NCBI GenBank assembly: GCA_016785225.1
Contig: JAFBJZ010000916.1
Span: 247,001 to 311,000 of the forward strand
Length of the DNA stretch: 64,000 nt
Source: Psettodes erumei
Lineage: Eukaryota; Chordata; Actinopteri; Pleuronectiformes; Psettodidae
Direction: 5' to 3'
Part shown: positions 42,630 through 54,700 of the stretch, piece after piece
Layout: every line of letters begins with the position of its first letter
Numbering within the stretch: the stretch's first letter is position 1
Notes under the pieces: model-generated
Databases searched by the model: none
The model's input: only the letters and a program-made list of their open reading frames with translations
Told to the model about the DNA's origin: nothing
Translations under genes and position numbers: made by a program

Positions 42630-45600
42630 GCAACAACAACAGCATCAGCAACAAGAAACACTCAAAACTTCACATACACAGGTTCGTAGAATTTGCTATT
42701 TTCCTTATTCCAGTTGCAGCATTGTGTACTGGAATATAATATCTGTAATGTAGAAACGGGAGTTTTTGTCTTTTCTGTTTTATTACCTTTAGTTTATAAT
42801 TGGCTTGTGTTTGCCTACAGGCAGAGGCAGAGGAGACTGAAGTGGAGCAGCAGCAGCAGCTTCACTATCAGCAGAGTGGCCTCTCACACACATGTAAGAC
42901 GCCCTGAGCGGAGCTCATAATCTGTACTCGCGTTGAGGATTACGAAATTTACACAGCATTGACAAATGTTGCATCTGGAGTGAATGGAGGTATGAATACT
43001 CAGCTCGTTCTTCTCTCTCTCAGCTGAAGGAGGTATGGACAGCGGCCAGGGCTCCTCGGTTTTCTCTTCAGACTCCCCCCACCTCGGTCAGCTGACCATG
43101 TCGTACAGCTGCCCCCCTTCCACCCAGCCCCCCTCTCAGCCCCAGACCCCCTATCCCCAGACCCCCTCTGCTACCACGCAGCAGCACCCTGGCTACGCTC
43201 AGCAGCCGCAGCCCATGGTGAGTGGTGACATGTCATCCAGATGAGAGAGATGCGCTTGTGTGGGATTAATTTTGCACGGTGCACTGTGAGTGGCGCCGTG
43301 CTCACAGGCAGGCTGAAAATGACTCATCAGCCTGAAGTGAGCGTGGCGCCGTGTTTTGCAGTGGGAGTGAGGTGGAATGACGTTTGCAGTGTCGGCGAGT
43401 GGGCTGGGGAAATCTAATTGCAGTTATGTGCTGGGAAAAAAAACACGCGAGAGCACGCTGCTGATTGGTTCTAATCTGTAGATCTTAACCTTTGAACCGA
43501 AGAAGAACGAAAAGAGGAGTACCAGAAGGTTATTCTGTCGTTTTCTTGCCCACTGAAGCACGCCATGGCAGGGAGACAGAGACGCATTTGACAAACAAAA
43601 TCAGTTTGTCTGCCACTATTTTAGCCGTTTAGACAGTTGGGTATAACACAGTCTGATATTTGATGATATCTTGATATTGTCAGTCAGTCTGAGAACTGAG
43701 GTGGTCAGTCAACTGCTTACTTTTATCATACCAGCAGTTCAGTTTCTCATGGATTCCATCATAAAAATTCACATTCACTCTTTCTTTAGCCTCCGAGATT
43801 CTCATCCTGCCACTCTATCTCTTTCGTTACTCTTTCTTTCTTTCTCCTTCCCTCAAACCTCCTTGTGCTGTACGTTAAAAATGCCTTCTTCAGTTTGATC
43901 CTTCATCTGCACACCCAGTTGTTGCATCTATTTTTTTCCAGTTACTGTTCTTTTTGTTACAGTTACATTGTATTTTTCCTTTTCATATTTTAAAAACTTG
44001 TTCCATGCGTTGATATTTTGGGCATATTTGTGTCACATCAACCAACCCTCCTACTCCTTATGACCCCTGGATTTAGTTTTTTTATGTTGCTTCCGTCACT
44101 CACTAAGAGAATGTTTCCTGAGGGTCGCTGTTTTAACATCGTTGCCCCTTTTAGCAGCCCTGAGTCAAAGTCTGCACTCAGGGGCACCTCTAAAAAATGA
44201 AGCGGCAATCACGTCTCATTACATTTCACATAGCAGACATTTCCATCCAGTGACCTTTAGATCACAGATGTTCTACAGACCCAGCAGCCACGCCAGCTGA
44301 TTTATTATTGAGCTGTATGATCGTTCCCGTTTGTAGACTGATTGATTGAATAATTGATTCAATGACAGTCTTCGCTTTTTTTATTTAGGTCTGTCTTTGA
44401 AGTAGCAGAACATTTCTTATTTCCTCATCAAAGGTCATTGCAGCTGGGAGACTGTGTGTAGACAGACATACTTGGGGGTTTTTTTTGTATTACATAATTA
44501 CATAATGAATTATTTTGAATAATCATCCTTCCCTTTTATGAAATGGTGTGTTTTTTTTTTATTTGGTTGATATTGACTTATGCTCATATTCTGTTTCTTT
44601 TGACATTGTTCTGTTTCTGCATTCAGTTATAAGATCATTTCTGAGTCTTTGTGTTATTGTGTTTTGTGTTGTTATGCATTTTTAACTATGCAAGGGTTTT
44701 GCTCCATTAAGAAATTTGCTTTTGGGAAAAGTGAAATTCACTCTTACAGATTCACTGCTACTGAATTTTCCTCTCTAAATCTTTTAATAATTTATTTTAG
44801 TAGCTGTTATCTTGCTTGATAATTTATTCCTTTTTTAGTTATGGAAGTATTTTTCACAACATTTTAAACTATGACTATTCTTTTGGGAACTTTCTTCAAT
44901 CATTTAGTTGATTTTGTTTGTGTTTTCATCGCTTTCCATATGTTTGTCCTGTTACCATTGTTTTGTATGTCAGTATTTACTTAATTTTTGTACTTTAATT
45001 TCTTTGTGTTTGTTTTTCATGTTGGTCCCACCCTCTTCCATCACCCCTCCCTGGCCTCCAGTCTGCGTCGCGCCGTCGTCGAAGTCGTAGCATGTCCGTT
45101 TGCGTCCCCCCGTCCTCCTACTCCTTTTCCCATGCTCCTCCGCCCATGGCAGCTCCTCCAAAGCAGCCCTCCACCCCTCCTCCAGATCTGTCCTCCTCAT
45201 CCTCCTACGTCACCGCACCCCCCTGCATGCCTCTCGCTGCTGAGAGGGACACATTCGCTGGGCGCCTCTCCAAGGCCCTGGAGACAGTCCTACCCCTTCA
45301 CTCTGCCTCCTCTCTGCCCCGGGCCAGGCAGCGGAGGGCCAGCCTACCTGCCCTGTTCTCCACCCCCGTAGGTTCACAATCTAAATCGCCAGGGGCCACA
45401 GCGGTGGTGAGAACCAGAGAGGAAGGGAGGGAGAGAGATAGATGCAGGGTATGGGCCACACTGGTGTCTGAAATTATAGAAATAAAACTGCTTACATAAC
45501 TTCAGAATTAGAACAGTGCTCATTGTCACTGTAAATGGAAACCCCTGACAAATTAAATATACCGCTGCAGCATATGTAATTTGTTCTAACTGTTGGATTA

Positions 45601-48600
45601 CAGTATGAATGAAAGGACTGTTGATACACATACAGTGATACGGATTGTTTTATTGCTGCTGAGGTAACGTGACAGTTGTTTGTCACATGCCGAGACAGAC
45701 GACAAATACATAAACAACTGCATAGAATCAAAAAATTCAATTTATTTGCAAGTTAATTAATCATGCAAGTTAAGATGCACAGAGAAAAGACGATCTTGAG
45801 CTGATTTAGTGCGACTGTAGCCTTCCTAGTCCCCTTTACTGAATACAGTACAGTCCACTTCATAGTTTTCATATTAATAAAGTATTTTTCTGTGATGATA
45901 GAGGAGCTAACTATTCAGCAAGGAGGTTTAAATGGTGTGGACTGGGCCAGTACCCAACAATGGCTTGAAACATAAGTCAGCTTTATCTATACTGTAAATT
46001 TAATGGCATTTTAAATCTTAACTTTGGGTATTATAATAGCCTCAATCTTTCAGACACTGCTGTGAGTCTCTCGTTCTATCCTTCCATTTTTTTCTCTCTC
46101 CCTCTTATAGACCACCTTGTGTTTATATTAGATACAGACTGACCTTCTTGACCCTTAACCTCCCTCTTAAGTACAAATGCCCTAATACTCTGCGCATCTC
46201 TCCTCAGGAAAACAGCCAAAAATATAAAAAGCTGTCTATTTCAAAATGAGATGAGTATAAAGTGTTGGCCGCTAAAGTTGCTTCATCCAGAATTTGAAAA
46301 ACAATGTCTGTTCTTGGACAACAAAGTAAATGCTTTTAGCACAATTGCTATGTATAACAGCAACCAAATCCCTCATAAGCATAAGAGAAGCAGTAGGTCA
46401 AAGTGATGTAGAGCCATGCCTTAAATTATTTATATATTCTAAGTTTTGATCCATCTCCTTGTTCTCACACATTCTTTATGTCTTGATTCAAAGTTGCCGA
46501 CTGCAGGAACTCAGTTAGATCATCAGCATCTTCAGGGACAAGCTGAATTGAGTCAGTTTTCTGGGGTGCAGATGCATCAGGATTCTGTTGACACCTTTAA
46601 CACTCCACTTTCTATCTACCTGTTAGCTGTCAGTGTGTGTCTCTCTTCCTGCCTCTGTGTTGTCTGCCTGCATCAGTGTTGTCTTTCGGTCTGTCAGCCT
46701 CCTGTAACTGGCTTTGCATTTTCATCTTAATACATCTTTCTCCAGTTTTAAGGTATATTCTGCCCTATGTTAACCACATTGTTGTGTTTCTAGTGTGGAG
46801 AGAGAATATATGTCTTTGTTTTCTTTTGCTATTGTTTTGAAAGTATGATCTTTTTGCCTGTCTCCTCCATTTCATGTGGGCCTTTGATGTGGTTCTCCTC
46901 TCTCATTCTCTGAGTTTCATTCTTAAATCCATTGTATCCCATTGTCGCAGCAGCATTCAGTGCCACACCCGTACAGCGGAGGAACGAGCGCAGGAGGAGG
47001 AGCAGGAGGGAGCATTCCCCTCCCAACCCTCCCCGACCCTCCTACTATTTTCTTCCCCTCCATACCTGAGCGCCCCATTTCCTTCTCGCCTCCACCCACT
47101 GGGCCTCCAAAGGCCTACAACACCCAGCGACGCAAGAGCACGTCCATTCTCGAGGCACACACCCGACACTTCCAGCCTGCCTACACTCGCTACGGGAGCA
47201 GCCTGCACCCCTTCTCTGGGATGGAGAGCATCGAGACCCCCTCTCTGTTTATGGTAAATCCTGGCTTTGCAGCGGCTGCTCAAAGACTTGGTGTCGGGGA
47301 GCCACTGCATCTCCCAGGACAATCTGACCCCAGTTTGTACGGCTATAAAGACATGAGAGCGGAGCACGAGGAAGCGGTGAGGAGGTTAAGTCTAAATCAG
47401 GCCGCCTTATTGGACCATTTTGAAGCAATGGCGTATGGAGGATATCCAATGACTGCACATCAGCTTGGTCACTTGAGTTTCCATCAGCAGAGGCAAGCAG
47501 CAGCTGCAGCTGCTAGTTTTGGTTTTGACCCCGGTCCTCCACCTCAGCCAGGGTTCCTGCACCCTCACATCATGCAAAGGATGAGTGCACACAGTCCAAT
47601 CCCTCCACCCTTACCTCCCATGACTGCGTCCACCGGTGGCTCTGTATCTTCTTCGTCATCTGAGGGCTGCTATCCTCCACCGCAACATGCTTCTCCGTCC
47701 GCCTTCCCTATTTCTGCACCCCCGGTGATGGCTGACCCCCCACCATCTTCAGGAAGTGTTTTTGAATTTCATTTAGCAGCAGCTGCCGCCGCTGCTGCGG
47801 CTGCCGCTGGGGACCCGAGCCTCCTGGCATCCAGACTTTACCGGGCCCGAAGAAGCTCCATGGACCTCCCTCTGGAGGACAACACTGGGACTGGATCAGG
47901 CGGTTCAGGCACGTACAGCCGCCTCCAGCCAGTGACAGAAGAGCTGTACACGTACGTCAGCCCCGAGCTCCCCTTACCTCCAGGAAGCCTTCTGCTTCAC
48001 CACACAGGTTTAGCCACCAAGGACAGAAGCCCAGAACCCTCCAGTGATTCTTTGGCCTCCTCTGATGCAGGGGAGTTCCAGTCACCTCCTCCCCCACCTC
48101 TTCTCCCCGCATTTGACTCCTCAGCCGCTCAGTCCATCCCTCACTCATCCTCCACTGCGCTCTACGATTCATTTGGGGGAGTGCCTCCCATTGATCCCCA
48201 GGGGCATCCACCCTCCATGCAGAGCTTTCTCCCTCCCACCCCATCCTCCGAGCTCCCGCCTGGCGGAGCATCATCAACCCATCTGGAGTCTATGATCCAG
48301 AGCGCCTGGGCCCGGCATGGAGGGGTGGTACCAGCCCAACCCGATATGACATACCATGAGTCATTGCTGGCCATGCAGGCTGCAAACCCCACTCTGGTAC
48401 TGAGTTTAGACCTTAAACCCCCCCCTCGACCCCCTGGGCCAGTTACTAGTTTAAATTGCGTAGCTGCTTTTTTGATAAAGCTCCACAAACAGCTGATGGA
48501 TATATTGTTACTGCTAACTTATTCTATTAGGATCTTCTCTCCATTGCTGTTTGACTGTAAATTGTCAGCATCTCATAGAATTTCACAGTAGACATCTAAC

Positions 48601-51600
48601 ACTGTAAAGACAGTCAGTGCGTTCACCCTGTGCCAATAATGGCCAGTAAGATGATTTACCAGTCTGCAATTTTAAAACATCAAATTTAACATAATATTTA
48701 AATAGATTAGAAAAATAATATAAATAATGTAATCCACCACATATCATTCTAGAAAAAAAGTAGCTGTGTTAATTTATAATAGTAATTTGACCCAGAGGCA
48801 GTTAATACAAATCCCTGTTGTTTTTATTCGCTACCAACCCAGGAGCCCCAGCTGATGCTTATGTGTCACCATGTAGTCTTTGGTTGTGATTTTGAGCCCG
48901 CCCCCCCCTCCAGCCTCGCCACAGAGAGAGTCTCATGGTCTGCCTTCGTGATATCTCACGTCATTCATTCCTCGATAGTGTTTGCTCATACAAGAATTGT
49001 AATTTTTTAGAAAGCTGTTTGCCAGGGGCATGGATGCTGTCAGGGGGTTGTAAGGATTTACAGAGACGACCACAACCCACAGCACATCCGGCCAAGACCT
49101 CAGACGTTTGACTTCAGGTCCGGCAGAGGAGTCAGTGACGTCAGTAAAGAGATATAGAGTTTTAAAGCGACGTTCAGAAGGTCATCTTTGAGGCGCTCTC
49201 TGATGTGCAAGCTTTATAAGCACACAGTCTAAGCCCCCTTCCTTTCCGTCTTTATGTTGTGTATTTGATTTATTTGTCAGTATCAGTAAGTAGTATTTTG
49301 TCTGTATGTTCATATATGAATGTATATGAGAAGTGTGTGTTTGTGCAGGTATACTGTACGTATGGTATACTTGAATTTCTGCTCATACAAATCCAAAGTC
49401 CGTTTGACTTTCCAAAGACTAGCGTAATTACAACTCGGTGAAAATTGTATACAGCTTTATATTTTTAGACCGGTATAGTATCATTTATTGTGAATCTAAT
49501 ATAATCATTGAAGTACGATAAGGCTGTGAGACTTTGTTGATTTGTATGGTCAAACACACAGAAACATACAACAAAACCAGGGGGGCTTAGAGAAACGTGG
49601 CAGATGTAACAGATGTGTATTTTAGATTCCTTATGCTGTGTTAATTCCTTGGCTTCAAGTGAGTTCTTTATTTCAACCTGTTATGTTGTCCTTCCCCCTG
49701 CCCCACACTGGAAATCAACCTCCTACACAGGGTCCAAGGGTTGCAGTTGAAATTCATTAAACCCTTAGAACGCTGATAATATCAGTGTCGTCTGTACTTT
49801 CATTTACTTTGAACCACTTAGGATCACCGGCCTTTCTTTTCATTTCATCCATCTTTTTTTTTCTTTCATTATCTCTATCTTCCGTTCTTGACCCTCCTAT
49901 GATTTTATTTGTTAAGTTTCTGTGCCGTGAAATATGTGACTGTCTGTGATGTCAGAACAAAGGTAGGACGTTGGTGCAACTATACTCAGCTGTATGCTCC
50001 ACCACACTTTGTGAGGGCGCGCATCATGAGGAGTATAGAGTTGCATACAGCCTTCTAAGGGTTCAGTCAATAAGAGATCACACCTGCCTGTACGCTGCAG
50101 TCGATCATTCATAGTCGGGTTGGAGAAGTACGGCCCTGTCAGGCCTGATGTGCTCAGGAAACTTACAGCATCAAAAATCAAACATGAATGTTTTGACATT
50201 GTCTGGAAATAGGGAGGAAATGTGCACATAGTTTTATTTTAATATCCTTTTTTTCTTAATTTGTACATTATAAACCGAACAGAACAGAACCTGGTTAAAC
50301 GCTCTTAGAAAATCCATTTCAAGGTGTTTTTTATTTTAAGAGCATTGGAAATGTTTAGGACAGGTTTAGGACAGCTCATAGTCTTTGGTTCTTTGACAGT
50401 GCCTGCACTAGGATACTTTTGAGAAAATCATCTTTAAGTTCAGTATTTCAAGTTAATGTGTGGTGACCAGCTTCTACTCTGTGCTTCATTGACTGTGTTT
50501 AACAGCCACTGATTGTCACTGCCAATCACGTACGGTCTGATCTGCATGTAACAACAAAAAACCCCTGTACTTACACCCTGTCTAACCCCAGTGCGGTGCC
50601 TGTACTGTTGTACATGCTACACTGCAAGCTGTGTATATGTACATGTGCATACAGTGCGTGCTGGTGTGCATATATATACATATATATATATATATATATC
50701 TGTTGTCAGATGGATTAGCGTGTACATGCGTGCATGTGTGCATACACAAGAAGAAAATCTAGACTAAACATTAATCACTAGAGAAGAAGTCGCTTTGGTG
50801 CCTTGTGTTTGCGATCATGCACAATTATTGATCCAGAAGCTATAAACACGTCCTAATTGTTTCTTTTTTCTCTCTCCTTCTTTGTTCCCAACCTCTCTAT
50901 CTCTCACTCATCTTCATCCCCCCAATCGTTTTATACCGTACAACATTGCATCTCCCCCTCTCTGTCCTGTCTTTCTTTGTCTCCGTTTCTGAGCAGCAGA
51001 TCCAGGCTCCCACCCCCCAGCCATCCCCAGGACCCCCTCTCACCCCTACCACCTCCCAACCAGCTCCCCCGGGGGCCACCCAACAAGTAAGACCGCCACA
51101 AGTAAACGACAGGAGAAACCAGTACATCATAGTCACTTTTCCACCTCTCTTCCCTTTTCCCCTGATACTATCAGTTTTCACACACTTGATGTCCACACCC
51201 CAAAACAGATAAAGTAGAAACAGATCCACCCTATTTTGTAATAACTCGGATGGCAGCTCTCTCTTTGAAGTTGTTGCCTTTACTTCAAGGTAGCTAGTCC
51301 CACAGAGCTGGCTCACGGCCTGCATTGATACCACAGTCTTTTTGAAGAGCCGCTGTTTGCCTCCAGCACACACACCACTGCCGCAAACTAAGTGCAGCCC
51401 CAAACCCGATTTGATTTCACATGAGACTGGATGTTAATTGGAGATCAAATGTTTCTCGTCAGGGGAAGATTGAGTGTAAAACAAAGCAGCCAGTCTCCAC
51501 CCAATTATATTCGCCGCGCTTATGTAACAGTTGCGTTCCAAACCTTTATACACCTTTATGCATTTCACAAAAGGTTCGTTTTTTGCTAACACTATAACAT

Positions 51601-51660
51601 GACTGGGAAATGCACTAATTAAAAAAAGATGTGAATGTTAACATTCATACCTTCTCCCTC

Positions 51661-51701
<41 letters not shown>

Positions 51702-54700
51702 AGGTCATGTCATCCAGTCAGAATAGTACATCAATTCAGAGTCCCACACACACAACTCTGCCACAGGCCCCTGCACAGGTACAGCAACTCTTTTAATACC
51801 TGTACACTGTGTGCAGTACTTACTGTAATAGACACATTCCAACTGCATTGAAGCTAGCACTATATACTTTGTAGAAGATATATAATACATGGAGGCCACA
51901 GAGATAAATATGGAAAGGTACATGTGCAGATGTTTGCACACCCACATTCAGTGAATTAGCTTCACATTCAATGGAGATTTAGCAAAGCTGTCGCTAAAAT
52001 TACCACAGGAATTTTCAATTTGTCAGGAGAAGCATCTCTGGGAAGCAACTTGGGAAATATGGGGATAAAACTGACAAACAGCATCCAGACAGTGACAAGC
52101 ACACACATGACACAAATGTCAAAAAATAGAACAGAAGATTAAAGATCACGTTATGGTCGTGCTCGGTGTAATTGTTGCATGTTTTTGCGCAACCTGCCTC
52201 GGTTCTTGTTAGTCTTCTTTAAACTTTGCTTACTCAGCTTGTTTCTTCTGTTTTTCTTTCCATTCTCTGGCTCGCTCATCGGCATGCTGCCTGTTTGTCA
52301 CCTGGGTTTGTTTTTATATGTGTGTTCCCACACGCCTACTTACGTATGTCTGTCTGTCTGCACGAACGGACATATGTTCATGGTTTCCCTCACAAAACGG
52401 ATGGGTGTGTGTGTGTGTGTGTTTAGTTGTGTGACCTCAGTCCATCTCCCAGTATAGAACACCTGTATCTTCTGTACCAAGCCGCTCAGCTAGCTCTGGT
52501 TCAGGTACTGTGATGTAATGCAGTGTATGTGGACATACTGTACGTGCCTGTGTGTGTCTGGCCTCATCTGTCTGAATCTGTCACAAAAAACAATATTCCC
52601 TCTTGTTTTTGTGCCTATAAATCGTATAAATCGCTCTGTCTTGTGTTGATGCCCGTAGTTTGTAGTTTTCCTGTGTTCGACCCCAGATGCTCAAACTGAC
52701 CGTCTGATTAAAAGCATGGATGCAAACACATGGAAGCGAAGACAGGTAATATTTCTAGGATCAGAACCGATGAACAGCGGAAGGTTTTTAAAGGCATCAA
52801 GTCATAGATCATTTTTTAGCAGGTGAGCTAAAAGGCTAACATTTGAATAGGTTTTTAGCCCCATGTCCCCATCTGTCACGTGGTATTAACAAAGCGTCGC
52901 CCATCTGCACTGCACAAAGTGTTTGCTTGGTCTTTCACCACCTTTAAAACTGTGTTGTCCACTGTCTGTAGAGGTTTTGCTTGCATGGTCTTGGATCGGT
53001 GTGTGTTTTACACGATTGTCATGTCGCCAAAGTTGTCGTCATTAATGGCCTCGGCCTAAGTTCCAGTTGTCTTGCTTGGGAAAATGAAATAGGGCGTCGA
53101 GCATGTCGAGTCGAGCGTGCCAGTAACGGGTCAGTGAACTATCGGTGGCTCTTTCCTCTGGAGTCTTGATTTGGACATGATTTGTCATGGAGACCGCTGA
53201 AGACTCACAAGCCGACAGATCCATTGTCTGCTGTGCTCTAAGGCACGTTCATCTTCTGACGTGAGGCCTTCGTGGTCTGTTCGATGAAACAGTAAAGACC
53301 ATCCTCAGCTCACTGTACCAAGGTGACTGGCTGCAGTCTGTCTATGCACAGCTGATCACCTGACGGGTTTATCTACTTCCTCGTCCTTCCTTTGACATTG
53401 CCCATTTCCTTTTCTCAATTCTTACCCATCCTCTTGCCTCACCTGCCCCCCTCCCCCTTTCCTCCTCTTCCTCTTTCTGGCCCTTCCTCCTCTTCTCAGC
53501 CCAGTGTAACTCCGTCTACCTCTACTGCAACGCTCCCTTCCCTGACGCGATCCCTTCCTATTACAATGCTGACAGCGGGCTTGGCTTCCCCACCTTCTCC
53601 TCTGCCACTCCCTACTGGGGTGGTGCCTACTATTGTTTCCCCTCCTCCTCCTCCTCCTCCTCCTCTTCCTCCTGTGCCCACAACTGTGCCTCAGCCATTG
53701 GCCACCGTGGTGCCAATCATCAGTGTAGTCACCGCCCCGCCTGATACTCCCTTGGAAGCCCCTCCCCAGGTACTGGTTATCGAAGGTCAAACCACCCAAG
53801 TGGATGTCATGTCCCTGTTCGATGTGCTCACCTGTGTCGAAGTTAAACGGTGCTGCCAGGATCCATTCGCTTGTAGTTCGTACTTTTTTCTTTTTTGAAC
53901 TTCATATTGCGTTCCAGCTTCCCCATTCCTCCTCAGGTAACTCACAAAGATGTCAGTACAGCAGGCCGCGAGTTTCAGTAATTACTTTGATAACCGGCCT
54001 ACAATCAACCTGTTATGTAAAAGTTTGGGGAATCCAGGTTGTTATGTGGCGAAACTTAATTAAATGGATCCAATTTTGAAAACAGAAACAGCAGTGGCAA
54101 CACCCTTGGTCTGTTACGACATCTGCGGTTCATAGGTTGCTCACCACGGATTTATTCAAAATAACCAGTTAGGTGTTATTTGTTGTTTAATAGCTTGCCT
54201 GGCTTGGTTGAAGCGTAGCAACGTTGATTTATTTATCAGTGGGAAAAAGAAAGAAGAAAGAGCCACAGTCAAATAGTGATTACTGGAAAAGTTTCCAGAG
54301 TTGTTCGTGTGATGTCACTGAGACAGTTAAAAACACAGCATTGATTGGTCCACAAATAACCGCTGTTTAATCGAATCCTTCTATCCCTGTCAGCAGATTT
54401 ATGTTTGCTGCAGCCTCAGATGAACTCCTCATTCAGACCACTTGTTTTTTTATTTTTCTTAGTCATTACTTATAGACCTTAACTATGAGACAAGGTTGCA
54501 TGTGTTATTGGAAATACTGTTTGCATCTAGTACATAAGATACCTTTTTTTGTGGCAGCTCTGTCTTTGCTTCTTTTGTTCAGTGCTTTTTTTTAGTTGTT
54601 GTTTGTCCCATTTCTGCATCGCTGGTTTCCCACTTCCTTTTTGTCACACTTTTCTTATATGCAATGCTTTCCTGCTGTACTTCCCCGGTGTTGGTGGTTA

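Noticed and set aside
46957..48488. Minus-strand and shifted frames over the HSN2-type exon
   Set aside because: Compositional shadows of the real plus-strand exon.
48842..49010. Open stretch after CTACCAACCCAG
   Set aside because: The acceptor looks acceptable, but the encoded sequence has no WNK-like composition and no good donor.
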